From NCBI GenBank assembly GCA_036346355.1, contig CM070585.1, positions 8,819,001 to 8,883,000 on the forward strand: DNA of 64,000 nucleotides. Reading direction: 5' to 3'. The DNA is from Rhipidocladum racemiflorum (lineage: Eukaryota; Streptophyta; Magnoliopsida; Poales; Poaceae). The notes beneath the pieces were generated by a model, which was not told the DNA's origin, did not search any database, and worked only from the letters and a program-made list of their open reading frames with translations. The translations under genes were made by a program, and so were the position numbers. Shown in pieces: positions 32,199-43,127 of the stretch; within the stretch, counting starts at the first letter, position 1; every line of letters begins with the position of its first letter.

Positions 32199-34830
32199 AT
32201 ATCAACTATAGGAGTGAACTTAGTTAGAATGGTTTAGCCCTAAGCACTTATTTTTCAATAAAATATTTTAAAAAAAATTCTACTCTCACCTTATTTTGTC
32301 TTATCCTAGTTTGACTCCTAAAATAATTCATCTTCTCCTCTTTCCTAAGGGTTCGGATATTTCCCTTATATCTGACCTTCTCGTTTTATCAACTGCCAAA
32401 TGGCCGATGGACCACTTGATCAAGACATTGGATATGGGCACTTGTTCTGCAGAGACTAACTCGACACCTAGGATTCAACCATCAACTACTCTACTTCATT
32501 GGAAGATAATACCACGAAGATGAAGTCATTAGATACAATGCCAACCTGCTAGTGAATACACCAATCGGGCGTGGAGGTCTTCGACATTGCTTCAAGGAAT
32601 ATGGTGACATTGCTGAGGATGCAAAATAGGATGCAGCCGGTAGAGCCGATCATTGTCTTTGTCATCTTTACAAACTTCGGCTTAGAAGATCAAAGCCATA
32701 CTTTGTACCCGTGGAACATAGGTAATTAGAGTTAAATGTTAGATTACCCAAAATAAAAGGTAACTTGAGCCATCCATTTTATTAGAACTTTGTGAGCTAT
32801 CTTTTCCTTTTATGTCGACAGCCACAATAGTACATTAATTCAATAAATAAGATTTAGAGTTTATTTGGTGTTCTTTTGTGTGCTTAATTAGGTGGGGGTA
32901 ATTCTCTACTTCTTACCTTTAGTATCTCTCTCTTCCCTAACCCATGGAGCAATCAACAAATGGTGAACAATCAGCCTTCAAGGAGTGGTAGTGGGATCAA
33001 CATCGACAACACCCCGGAGAACGCAAATGCCTCAACTCCGCCACCTCCTCCAGCCAATGGACCAGATTAGTAGCAGTTATAGCAAATCAGAATCAGTTGA
33101 TTCAGCTTCTAAAGGTTCGTAAAAGGATTTTCTAAAGTTGCGCGTCCTGTGACTCAACTTTCAAAGAAGAAAAAAAAAATTGAATGGATTAAAGCTTGTG
33201 AGAAGGGTTTCGTGGAGTTAAAGGAAAAGCTCATCTCTGCTCCAATGCTAGTACTACTAGACATTCACAAGAGTTTTGGGATTTTCTATGATGCCTCCCG
33301 ACAAGGTTTGGGATGTGTACTGTTGCAAGAAGGCAAGGTGGTGGCCTACGCATCACGTTAGTTAAATCCTCGGGAGGAAAATTATCCAACTCATGATTTA
33401 GAGCTAGCTGCAATTATGCATGCTCTAAAGATTTGGCGGCATTACCTCATTGGTAACCGTTATGAGATTTATTCAGATCAGATGAGTCTGAAGTACATTT
33501 TCACTCAGACATAACTTAATATGAGGCAAAGAAGATGGTTGGAATTAATAAAGGTTCATATGAATATGAGCAGACGCCTTGAAAAGAAGGGTTCATGTGA
33601 ATATGATAAGAATTAAGAATGATCAACCCATGTTGTATCAAGAGATGAGATGCATGAATTTGGAGGTTGTCACCCAAGGATCAGCTATGCACTTGAGGTA
33701 CAACCTTTGCTTCAGGATCAAATTAAAGAAGCTCAGAAAGAGGATGCAGATATTCAAGAGATTAAAAAGAATATGAGAAGAGGGAAGTCCCCCAGATTTC
33801 AGAGGATGAACAAGGTGTTATCTGGTTTGAGAATCGGTTATGTGTGCCGAACCATAAGGAGATAAAGAAAATACTTCTTCAACAAGCTCATGAATCACCG
33901 TGCTCTATTCATCCTGGAAGTACGAAATTGTATCAGGATTTGAAGGAGAGGTATTGGTGGGTCAGTATGAAGAGAGAAAATGCAGAGTATATAGCCCTAT
34001 GTGATGTATGCCAAAGAGTTAAGGCAGAACATCAGAGACTAGAAGGATTATTGTAGCCATTACCGATCCTAGAAAGAAAATAGGGGGAAATCGGTATGGA
34101 TTTTTTAACAGGTCTGCCGAGGACTCGAGCAGGTCGCAATTCTATATGGGTAATAGTAGATTGCCTCACTAAAGTAGCTCATTTTATACAAGTGAATACC
34201 ATGTATGGAGGTAATAAATTGGCAGAGCTATATGTGAACAAGATCGTGTGCTTACATGGAGTATCTAAGAAGATAGTGTCAGGTCATGGTAGTCAGTTTA
34301 CCTCACATTTCTGGAAGAGTTTGCATGAAGCTTTGGGAATAAAGTTGAATTTTAGTACCGCATATTATTCGCAAACAGATGATGTGTATCTCTAAGTGAA
34401 TCGGATTTTGGAGGATATATTGCGTGCATGTGCCTTGGAATACGATACTAGTTGGGATAAATGTTTGTTGTATGCTAAATTTTCATATAATAATAATTAC
34501 CAAGCCAGCCTACAAATGTCACCGTTTGAGGCATTATATGGAAGGAAGTGTAGAACTCCACTTCTTTGGGATCAAGTGAGAGAACGTCAGTTGTTTGGAC
34601 CAAGCATCATCAATGAAGCAGAAGAGAATGTAAAACTTATGAGAGATAGGCTTAAGATAGCTCAGTCTAGACAAAAGAGTTATGCTGATAATCGTGGAAG
34701 GGAATTGATTTTTGAACCAGGCGATGATGTGTATCTCCGAGTCACCCCCCCTTCGAATAACGTGATGAACAACTACGAACATACATTGGTAAAACGTAAA
34801 ATTTGTCGTCTAAAGTTTACCAAACTTGAA
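32199..34830 (+). pseudogene. Ty3/gypsy (Tekay/Del-like) gag-pol, internally deleted and decayed
   Basis: The polyprotein would supply capsid, reverse transcriptase, RNase H and integrase. The gag part (32200-33115) has no open frame beyond proline-rich traces (STPPPPPAN at 33030). At about 33120 it jumps to the end of reverse transcriptase (IEWIKACEKGF), then RNase H (FYDASRQGLGCVLLQEG, ELAAIMHALKIWRHYL). The integrase follows with the HPGSTKLYQDLKERYWW zinc-finger region at 33910, the core MDFLTGLPRTRAGRNSIWVI at 34096, SGHGSQFTSHFWKSLHEA at 34280 and YGRKCRTPLLWDQ at 34540. Stops occur at 33359, 34054 and 34393. Roughly 2-3 kb of gag, protease and RT is missing compared with a full element. 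The sequence stops near 34750-34830, where an antisense LTR begins. Confidence 0.85.
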
Positions 34831-35290
34831 ATCGTTTGATGGGTTATCTTCATGACGATAAATGGCACAAAGTGAAGCGAACGGTTTTGGAAGAGATGCT
34901 CCATAGCTCCGAGAAGCTTGCAAGAGCACGTCGACGATGTTCGGTTCGTGCTCCGAATGCCGCGACGTTTCGAGCAAATGAAGACACAAGAGGTTGGGAC
35001 GAGTTGAGGAACGGGTAGAGCAATGAGAGGGGGACACAGTGCTCTCCTTAAATAGGCTTGGGGTGGCTCGTAGAGATAAATATGGTTTATTTAAAGAAGA
35101 GTCCGATTTGAGTAAAACTCAATTTTATCCCAAAATAAAAGGTATTACAATTTTTGGGTGTTACAATTCACAAATTATTAACAAATTCTCAAAAATAATT
35201 AACAAGTCTAGAAAACTCAGGAAAAAATTATCAAAAATTCACAAATAAATAATTAAACTAAAATTAAAAATTTCAGGGTGTATTTACAGA
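34831..35290 (-). mobile_element. antisense gypsy LTR 5' fragment(s)
   Basis: On the minus strand an LTR start TGTAACACCCAAAAATTG lies at 35165, with a TATA-like CTATTTAAGG at 35046-35056 followed by GC-rich leader text. Just outside, a second decayed start reads TGTAAATACACCCTGAAA at about 35288. This suggests one LTR inserted at or near the start of another. Only the 5' part is present. Confidence 0.5.
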
Positions 35291-35816
35291 TACATGAATA
35301 AACAATTAAAATGCAAATACATGAATAAACAAGAGATAGCTCCAAGTACTCAACCGAAAATTGACAATACCGTGCGGAAATACAGCACCTTTCGACGAAA
35401 ATCGAATGTATTTACAGAAATTTGTCGTCGAGCTTGAAATTCATTATGGATGTCGATTTTCTCTTGAGATTGGTCTAATTTCGAAGCTTACTATTGGAAA
35501 TTCGCTGGGGTGACGGTGGAAAGACACGACGCCTTCGTCGTCTCTAGAGATGGGAAAAGTTGGGTGATAGGGAATTTTGGGTATCTAATCATTGGTTGTT
35601 AGTACGTCCGTTGCTAGCTAAAATGTGGTTCCCTCCTTCGTGGCCCAGGGTGGGCTGGAGGCCCAGAGACGGCTTCGACCTATGAGCTCAAGCCTGCAGG
35701 CTGGCCTTTTTCTTTTTCTTTTTGCTTTTTTATTATGTACATTTTGAATGGCTCAAAAACGTCTAAAACTTGTTTTTTTCAAAAAAAAAATCACACTAGA
35801 GGTAATAGAGCTATCA
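35291..35816. other. no feature recognised
   Basis: Possible continuation of LTR-like sequence, ending in T- and A-runs (35708-35800). No ends or frames were resolved. Confidence 0.35.
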
Positions 35817-36105
35817 GAGCATCTCCAAGAGGGGCCTTAAATATGGCCTTATAATTTGAATTACAGGGCTTTTGAGGAAAAGATTAACTCTAGTAAGGGC
35901 CCTAAATTGTTAAAATTTAGCAAATTGTTTTAGGGCCCCTAGGAGAGTAGCTATATTTGGCAACTCTGTGATTGAGCCCTATCTTCGTTAGGTTTTAGGG
36001 CCTAATTGCTGTAGTGAATATTTCGTTGGAGCCCTAAACCTAATTAGTTGGGGTCCTAAATTAAAATTTAAGGATAATTTTTAGGGCTCTCTCTTGGAGG
36101 TGCTC
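35817..36105. mobile_element. MITE with GAGCATCTCCAAGAG ends
   Basis: The left end GAGCATCTCCAAGAGGGGCC and right end CTCTCTTGGAGGTGCTC are inverted copies, flanked by the 3-bp repeat TCA (35814-35816 and 36106-36108). The interior is rich in AGGGCCCTAAA words. The 289-bp element belongs to a very common grass family, probably PIF/Harbinger-related. Confidence 0.75.
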
Positions 36106-36460
36106 TCAATACTAATTTTAGGGAAATTTTAGATAATTTTTTTTTTCAAATTTACCATTTTTTTAGTTTGAGTTTGAATTTGAACTTGAGCGGTAAAATG
36201 AGCGAATTCCTTTTCCAAACCAAAGCATTACAAGTGAATTTTGCGAATTTCGAGCGGTTTTCAACGAAAAGTGAAACCCTCGTCTCAACATTATTTTTTA
36301 ATTTTGGAAGCCGTTAAAAAAATGCGCTCGGCCGGAACCGAACCTAGCTACCTATTGGTTTATTAGCATATCCATGCTATATAAGGTTTTGTATGATTAA
36401 TGGTAAAAAAAACGTTGCTTTCAGTCGGAATTGAACCATGGGTCTTTCGAGTTCAAATCC

Positions 36461-37070
36461 AGTCAATTTTGTAGCAATCTCGGTCTGAAAATCCGAAATC
36501 TCAGTAAAATTTACCGAAATTCACTGAGTGACAAGCAATTTGATTTTTTTTCTTTTAGGGCCTGTTTGGGAGAGCTCTGCTCCTCAATTTTCAGCTCCAC
36601 TCCAACTTCGTGTAGCCAAACACCTCAGCTACACAGAACTCCGGCTTCAGAAAAAATGTGAATCTAGGGGACTGCTTCATGGTTTTTGTGAAGCTCCTCA
36701 AGGGGTACTCCAAGAAACACTGTTTCATACCCACTCGTGAAGTTCATAGGTAATTACCCACCTTTGCCACTAGTTACACATGTGAGGTAATTACCCACCT
36801 CCATTCAACATCCAAGGACATAAATGGGTATCCACATCAAACCCATATATTCTTGAAGCTAGATCTAATTTGCAAACCAAACACCTCACTTTCCTACTTC
36901 AACTTTATGATGGAGCTACTCTATAGTGAAGTTGGTGGAGTGGAGCTGATTTTTTTGGAGTGGAGCTCTCCCAAACAGGCCCTTAACCGGATTTATAAAT
37001 CTTGGGAGCCAAAATTCAAGATTTTGGTACAATTTCGTCTGGATTTTGAACTCTGGCGAGCTCATGGTCG
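36461..37070. repeat. dispersed GAGATCTCGG repeat, copy 4, split by a Tourist MITE
   Basis: TTTGTAGCAATCTCGGTCTG at 36468 and AAATTTACCGAAATTCA at 36505 precede the MITE at 36558-36982. AAATCTTGGGAGCCAAAATT and ATTTCGTCTGGATTTTGAA follow it. The MITE thus inserted into an existing repeat copy. Confidence 0.5.
36558..36982. mobile_element. Tourist-like MITE (GGGCCTGTTTGG ends)
   Basis: The left end GGGCCTGTTTGGGAGAGCTC at 36558 and right end GAGCTCTCCCAAACAGGCCC at 36982 are perfect 20-bp inverted repeats, flanked by TTA (36555-36557 and 36983-36985). At 425 bp it is a classic PIF/Harbinger MITE. The perfect termini point to a fairly recent insertion. Confidence 0.92.
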
Positions 37071-37228
37071 TGAATGGACGTGTGGCGATCGAAAAGATGC
37101 GGATATATTCTAGATTGGTAGTATCTGATCTAGCTAATCCAATCAGTGAGTCAGCTAGTGGACTATAGTACTACTTTGTTCGTGAACGGAAAACCCACTT
37201 TCTGTTTGGACCGGATGCCGTGCGATAT

Positions 37229-37612
37229 GACAAAATATCCGGTGTAACCATCGTTTTCATGTAACCGTCGTGCAATCCTACTAAAAAAAGTTCCAAAAAA
37301 TTCTGAAAAAAATCATGGATGTACATCTCAACTTACCCCATCTACATATAAAATTTCATGATCAAATACGTCCTATGCTAGAAGTTACAAAAAAACAAAT
37401 TTTGTGATGTCTACTGTAGCAAGATTTCAAGCGAAAATTTGTTTTTTTTTTTGTAACTTCTAGCATATGACGTATTTGATCATGAAATTTTATACGGAGA
37501 TGGGGTAAGTTGAGATGTACATCCATGATTTTTTTCAGAATATTTTGGAACTTTTTTTAGTAAGCTTGCACGGTGGTTGCACGAAAACGATGGTTGCACC
37601 GGATATTTTGCC
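37229..37612. mobile_element. foldback MITE with long inverted arms, probably Mutator-type
   Basis: The whole 384 bp folds on itself. The left arm has GACAAAATATCCGGTGTAAC, GATGTACATCTCAACTTACC and ATTTCATGATCAAATACGTC; the right arm carries their inverted copies out to 37612. A 9-bp flank GTGCGATAT (37220-37228) is matched by GTGTGATAT (37613-37621) with one difference, as expected for a Mutator-type insertion. The stem is long enough to give double-stranded RNA if transcribed. Confidence 0.7.
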
Positions 37613-37845
37613 GTGTGATATATCATGACGTGCCAACTTATCTACCCTTTTCTGGTAACTTATCTAGTTAACCACTGCACATTTCTCTGCTTTCAGCGTC
37701 AGTGAAAAGGTGGAACAAAAAGGTTGGAGGGATTTATTGTGAAATTTTACATTATATTATATTGATAGTATACCGTGAGTAGTATAAATTTGATATAGCC
37801 ACTGATTTGTTGAGCTTATTTCTAGAGCTCTTTTATGGTACACTA

Positions 37846-38105
37846 AATTCAATATGATCTATTTATTATTTTTATTTAATGGATCAGATTAATTAGTATT
37901 TATTTATACTTCCTCTGGTAGTAGAGTAATAGAAATACTCTACAAATCAACGGCTAGATCTGATTTCTACTACTCACAGTATACTACTGGTATAATACAC
38001 TGTAAAATTTATCTATTTCCACTATTTTACTACCGAAGAAAGCATAAATAAATACTAACTAATACGATTTATTAGATCGAAAATAATGAACTATTTATAT
38101 TAAAT
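37846..38105. repeat. imperfect inverted repeat
   Basis: The text at 37850-37930 (TAATTAGTATTTATTTATACTTCC) matches the reverse complement of 38025-38100 (GAAAGCATAAATAAATACTAACTAA) over about 75 bp. The words AGTATACYGTGAGTAGTA at 37767 and CTACTCACAGTATACTA at 37968 also pair. Probably a decayed foldback element; the borders are unclear. Confidence 0.5.
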
Positions 38106-38606
38106 TTAGCAAACTGTAAACGGGCTCTTATATTTACCATGTATGGTCTCCGTTTAGTTTGCATGCCCATATAGATGTCACCGTCGGATGTGTACACTGT
38201 ACAGTAACCCAGTCTTTCGCTGTTGTTTTCACGCAGAAAAAACTACAGCATGTGTCGTGAAAAAGATACGCAAGCCGACTAGCTAGACACGGGATTTGGC
38301 GGAGATTACAGATCCGGTGGTCCCGGCCGGAGCATGGTTTGCTGCTGACCCAACCCGCACAAATCTACATGCATGGATGGAAGCTTTGTGTGTTTAGATA
38401 CGCTGTTCAATAGGGTTATCGATCCAGCATTGTCCATGGATAGATTCGATCTTCTCTGTGGCAACTCTGCTTTAGCAAACAGGCTCTGTTTGGGGAAATC
38501 TTTGCCTCCCTTGTAGGTGAAGTTTATGTGCTCTAAATAGGTCCAAAATATTTAAGTTGATTTAAGCTTTTGCTGGAACTTCCCTAGGACCTAAATTAAT
38601 TAATTA

Positions 38607-39042
38607 CCCTCTTCGTTTCTGAATATATGCCGTTTTAGGATTTTGCATTTTAACCAAGGCAAGTGTACAAAAGACTAAATTATCCTCTTTTATTAGGCTG
38701 CTTATTACTATTGGATATTGGATAGTGTATATTACTCTAGTCCATAGCATTAAATTATCGTGAAAATAGCCAAATGAGAGGGGTATATAAGGAAAAGAGG
38801 TTGGAAAGTCATCTCGAAATTATAGAAATGACATGTATTTAAGAATAAAATTTGAAAGCTATAATAACTAACAGAGATGTGTTTCTATATTCTTTCTTTT
38901 TAAAGTTGCACAAATATTAAAGCATGAATGAAGGGTAGATGAGGATTACTTACCCCTTCATTTGCTTCAAGATTTATGCAACTTGTATTAAGAGGGAAAG
39001 CACAGAAGCATCTCTCTAACATGTATTCAGGAACAGAAGGAG
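38607..39042. mobile_element. Stowaway-like MITE(s)
   Basis: The left end CCCTCTTCGTTTCTGAATAT and right end TATTCAGGAACAGAAGGAG are degenerate Stowaway ends with TA at each side. An internal GACATGTATTTAAGAATAAA at 38830 resembles another right end, so two nested or adjacent copies are possible. Confidence 0.55.
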
Positions 39043-40300
39043 TAGTACAAAGTACAAACGGAGAAGATCAATTATTGATCATCACAAGCCCCACCATGTG
39101 TACGCGACAGGTATTTATATATTAGCCATGTGACGCTTTTAGGGAATGCCGGTCGACTATTTGTACATGCTGCGAGCCAACAATACCGAACAAACACTGA
39201 TCCATGGTGGACCATATATCCACTGGCTCGATCATAATTTTGCAACGGTTTCGGAACAACTTCTTTTCGCCTAGCCTAGCCCAGGCACGGTAGCTGTTGG
39301 CGCGTATCCGAACCCGGTGGCAACACTGCCACATGCGAAAAGCACGGGGCAGGGAACGTTGCACACCTGCCGGGACACGATCAGTTCGCCGTTGCAACTT
39401 GAAAAAGTTTGACTCAGGTAAAGTACTTTCTACTGGAGAAGTTTTACGATATATTACAGTGACGGTAGATAATATGTAATAGAAATCAGATCTAATTATT
39501 GATTTGTTAAAGTATTTTAACTGCAAAATTAAATAGTCCGTACATATTTAGGTCATGTTTGGTACGGTTCCAGATTATAGTAGAAACGGAAACGGTTCCA
39601 GATTCTTGGTAAAAATGTTTCAAGTAGGATTCTGTGAATCGGGTGGAACGGGGTTTGAGACCAATTCAGCCACAGAGCCTTAGTATCAAAAAAAAAAAAA
39701 AAAAAAAAGCTCCACTGTTTTGCATAGGAGTGAGTCACGAGTGGCCACGTGTACGTACGTCCTCTCCGGCCGGCAGTGCTACGGAGCAGCTGCCAAATAG
39801 TCTATCCCCTCCCGCGTGCGAATGGCGAGCAAAAAGTACGTACGATCCGAGCTGTCCGACGACGTGACGAGAAACAAGCATGAGGAGGAGCAGAAGAAGC
39901 AAAGGCACTGCACTCTGCTGTCGTCGATGAACGGTCAACTTGCTCGATTTGCCAGGTCGCTTGCGCCGTACGTACTACCAAATGTAGCGAGCGGAGCGAA
40001 AGGACAAGGCTTCTTGTTCTTTCAGATAAACGCGAACGAAATTTAAGGATCACACTGTGTCCGTGTCAAGCATGCCATATATATAGTATCTTAAAAATTT
40101 TAGTACCCTTTTATAAATACTAGGCGGTAGTAGTACTGCACTGGTAAGCTAGAAAAAAAAAGTAGAGCCTACGTAGTAGGTACGTACGTACGTACGCGCA
40201 TGCATCGGCTGCGAGTCCAACAAAAGCTTGGAGCAAACCACGTACTAACAAGCTAGCATGCGGTAACACCAATAAAACGTATCAAGGATTCAAGGTTCCT
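39043..40300. other. 3' flank of the bHLH gene, no other gene recognised
   Basis: Frames of 134 (minus) and 76 (plus) codons occur but show no known domain. A poly(A) tract of about 20 lies at 39688-39707. TACGTACGTACGTACG runs at 40183-40197. Confidence 0.4.
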
Positions 40301-40345
40301 ACATCTGTACACATGCATGTGATCATGCACACCGCAGCAAGCAGA

Positions 40346-40398
<53 letters not shown>
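40346..40398. repeat. (GA)n microsatellite in the 3' region of the bHLH gene
   Basis: About 26 uninterrupted GA units lie 120 bp past the stop codon of the minus-strand bHLH gene, so they may be transcribed as (CU)n in its 3' UTR. Confidence 0.9.
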
Positions 40399-40400
<2 letters not shown>

Positions 40401-40517
40401 ATCAGGAAACTCCAATAGTGATCGACGGACGAGCTAATGCGACAACAATGGAACGTACGCTTATTGCATCACCACGCGGATGTGCTGAGCCGCGCGGGCG
40501 TGCTGCGAGGTAGCTGG

Positions 40518-41192
40518 CTATAGGTACCACGGCGCGTGCTGCAGGGCAGCAGGGTGGTAGGCGGCGCCGAGCGCGGCGGCGCGGTGAGCGGCGCCGGTGG
40601 CGGCGGCGGCGCGCTCCAGGGACTGCACCTGGGACTTGAGGAACTTGACGTAGTGGATGGCCTCGTCGAGCATGGACGCGGTGTCCATCTTGGTGCCACC
40701 CGGGACGAGGCGCTGCAGGGTGCGGATGCGCTCACTGATGCGCTCCCGCCGCAGCCGCGCCGCCACGCTCTGCGGGTCCTTGGAGATCCGCACGTTGCGC
40801 CTCTTCGGAGGCCGCACCGTCTCCGGGTCGATGTTCACCGGCTGCAGCGCCGCGATGTGGAAGATCATCTCCCGCATCGCCTCCGACGACGACCCCTGGA
40901 GCGAGCCGACGCCGGCGTCAACGCCCCGGGACATCACGTACTCCTGGTGCACGCCGGAGCCGCCGTACACCGCCGGCATGGAGTACTGGTCCTGGTAACC
41001 GGCCGTGATGGTCGTGCAGGTCGACTCGTGCGGCGGAGGCGACAACTGGTAAGAAGGGGTTTGCATGGGCGATATCGGCGGCGACGCAGCCGCCATCAGC
41101 GACTGGTCGGTGAGCGCCTGCTCTAGCTGAAGCATCGTGTTCATCAGCTCAAGCTGCGCCTCCGGGCAGGAATTCAGCAAATCAAAGTCCAT
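40518..41192 (-). CDS. HECATE-like bHLH transcription factor (group VIIIb)
   Basis: A single-exon frame of 224 residues runs from the ATG at 41192 to the TAG at 40518. A TTG codon just upstream is not needed as a start. The N-terminus (MDFDLLNSCPEAQLELMNTM) and a middle segment MREMIFHIAALQPVNIDPE are typical of HECATE proteins. The bHLH domain covers about residues 135-193: basic region DPQSVAARLRRERISERI, loop LVPGGTKMDTASML, second helix DEAIHYVKFLKSQVQSLE. As in HEC and IND proteins, the basic region has Gln and Ala where E-box binders have His and Glu, so DNA binding is atypical. The tail is Ala/His-rich. HECATE factors are nuclear and act in reproductive-organ and meristem development with SPATULA-type partners (family knowledge). 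High-GC coding sequence contrasts with the flanks. This is the only intact host gene seen. Confidence 0.93.
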   Translation of the reverse strand: MDFDLLNSCPEAQLELMNTMLQLEQALTDQSLMAAASPPISPMQTPSYQLSPPPHESTCTTITAGYQDQYSMPAVYGGSGVHQEYVMSRGVDAGVGSLQGSSSEAMREMIFHIAALQPVNIDPETVRPPKRRNVRISKDPQSVAARLRRERISERIRTLQRLVPGGTKMDTASMLDEAIHYVKFLKSQVQSLERAAAATGAAHRAAALGAAYHPAALQHAPWYL

Positions 41193-41368
41193 CAATCAGC
41201 TAGGGTTTGGATGGAGAGCTACCTCGCGCTAGCTAAGGATTGACGAGTCGTGTTCTTGCAAGGATTGCAAAGACTACGAGCTTGAGCTAGCTAGCCAGTG
41301 GTTGTTTCAGGAAGGTGTGAAGGTTTCTGCAAGGCCTGTGTTGTTGTCAAACCGCAAGTGGAGAGGCC

Positions 41369-41376
41369 TATTTATA
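41369..41376 (-). promoter_or_regulatory. TATA box of the bHLH gene
   Basis: On the minus strand the sequence reads TTATAAATAGGCC, 177 bp before the ATG. A start about 30 bp downstream (near 41340) would give a leader of roughly 150 bases. Confidence 0.75.
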
Positions 41377-41399
41377 AGCAAGTGCCGTCGCTGCGATTT

Positions 41400-42070
41400 G
41401 GAGTGGACTGGCCGGTAATGTAGTAATGCTGCTTCTTCTGTAGCGTCAGTGCTCCCTCTTTAATTATTCTCCCTTTTATTATCTCCATCTCTTATTCTTT
41501 TGCCTGCTTTCTGCTCCTTCCTGGAATTACACCGCACAGGGTATGTCTAGATAAACTTTCGCTTTCTTCAATTTTCACGAAAATGACGTCCCAATAAAAT
41601 GTATCAAGGAACACGGATCAGCCGATATCGTAACAATATCCAAAAGAATGCCGACTACTATTTTAGCCCTCAGATTAAACTCTCTCTTTTGTGTGTGTGT
41701 GTGGGTTGGGGGGGGGGGGGGGGGGGTTGCATTGAACCTTTGTATCCCAGCTAGCTTCTTTCTGCGGATCAACGCTGCATTGCGATGGGCTAAGGCTAGA
41801 GGTGGAAGTTGGGTCTTGCTGTGTTGGCATGCACTGGCCCAAAGGGTTTTGGGCCGCGGCGTGTCGTGCTTGTTCAATATAATCATCTTATCGTGTCATG
41901 TCGTGTCGGTTCAACACGCCTCTGACGAGGCCTAGGCACGGCACACCGTGCTATATTGGCCTAGGCTTTGTCTTGTTAAACATGTGGAGTCGTGGACGTC
42001 ATCGATCTGCCTCCGTGGATGGCACCAAGGACTAAGATCGATCATAGATAGCCAGCAAGGATCTAGTACA
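41400..42070. other. upstream region of the bHLH gene with simple repeats and a hAT-like scrap
   Basis: A (GT)n tract at 41690-41703 runs into about 19 G residues (41708-41726). The text from CTAGAGGTGGAAGTTGGGTC (41797) through GGCCCAAAGGG and CGTGTCGTGC words resembles the interior and left end of hAT MITEs, but no target duplication was found. Confidence 0.4.
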
Positions 42071-42074
42071 CATA

Positions 42075-42500
42075 ATTATTTGAGGAAAAAACTAAATTTT
42101 ATTTATTCATTGAGTACATATACAAAGTTATTGTTTTGTTTAAAACCTTACTCCCCAAAGATGGATTCCCTGCTACCAAAAAAGCACAGTAACAATATGC
42201 ATACATACTAGCTACTCCCCAACGTCGAGATCGTTCATGAGTTCTAGGCCAGCATACGTCTAATGTGGTGGCGTCGATAGCCGTGTGAGGGAAGAGGGAA
42301 GATGACCGTGCACGGCGCCGTGAGCACACTTAGAGAGCAGCATAGTGGAGCACCGGCTTGGTGCGCGTGCTTGGTGTCGTTGAGAATGTACTCTTCGCTC
42401 TCTATTCTACACCTTTTGGCATCTCTGTTGCCTCCTTTCTGTACATGTAAGGACTGCAATGGTGCTGACTGCAGGGTGAGCCACAGTATGCTGGAGTGTC
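42075..42500 (-). repeat. dispersed repeat, copy 1 (probable copia 3' region)
   Basis: This 425-bp stretch matches 61300-61729 in order. Shared words include AGCACAGTAACAATATGCAT, ACATACTAGCTACTCCC, GTACGTCTAATGTGGTG and GGTGAGCCACAGTAT. On the minus strand it carries TAAGGTTTT..GAG-type text common before the 3' LTR of copia elements. The classification is tentative. Confidence 0.45.
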
Positions 42501-42960
42501 GTGGCTGAGCGCCCTACCGTGTGGCGTGCTTGCTTCGAGCCTATCAGACCTGTTTCATGTTGTACTGGTCCAAGCACGAGCTATACATGCATGTTGTGCC
42601 GCCCATCGAGCCCAACCGCGAAGGCTGGCTAGACCCTGTCATTCGTTCCATGCTGTCTCGGCCCACGCGCATACATGTTGTGCTATGCCACGTGCCAGCC
42701 CAAAAAAACCCAGTCCAGTGCCCAGGCCTAGGCTAAGCTAGTGGTAGGGATTGGCTCATTCACGTTGGCTCGACACATGGGATTCGTATCGCTAGCTATC
42801 GCTTTTCACACGTTGATGTGCACGTATCGGCAGTGGAGCATATATAGCTGGACTCTAAAAGGAAAAGTGTGGGGCATGTAGTAAAACGTGATCATTCACC
42901 TACGGTCGATCAACAGCACGTCAACATAGTCACACGAACAAGAACAGGAGCACACATAGA
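42500..42960. other. no gene recognised
   Basis: GC-rich text with GGCCCACGCGC and GCCCAGTCCAGTGCCC words, perhaps hAT-MITE interior. Two overlapping 71-81-codon frames are not convincing. Confidence 0.35.
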
Positions 42961-42979
42961 AACACACACAAAAGTATGA

Positions 42980-43127
42980 AGCAATGTTCTCTTTTTATTA
43001 GATTAATTTTTCTATACAATGGGGTGCCCAATAAATAGCAAAGCTAACTTGCAGATAAGATCGGACTCGCCCACCAATAGATAGAGTCCTTCCATGCTTG
43101 GATAGAGATTCTATCCATACCATAACA
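42980..43127 (-). repeat. probable copia 3' LTR
   Basis: On the minus strand the purine tract CGAAGGGGGGA (43128-43138) is followed directly by TGTTATGGTATGGATAGAAT at 43127, the expected polypurine tract and LTR start. The other end is not certain; I place it near TTGTTCTC, about 42980. Confidence 0.55.

Noticed and set aside
37229..37612. MicroRNA gene
   Set aside because: The stem is too long and near-perfect and ends in transposon-like termini; a MITE explains it better.
41193..41195. TTG as an upstream start of the bHLH protein
   Set aside because: The ATG immediately after it gives the conserved HECATE-type N-terminus.
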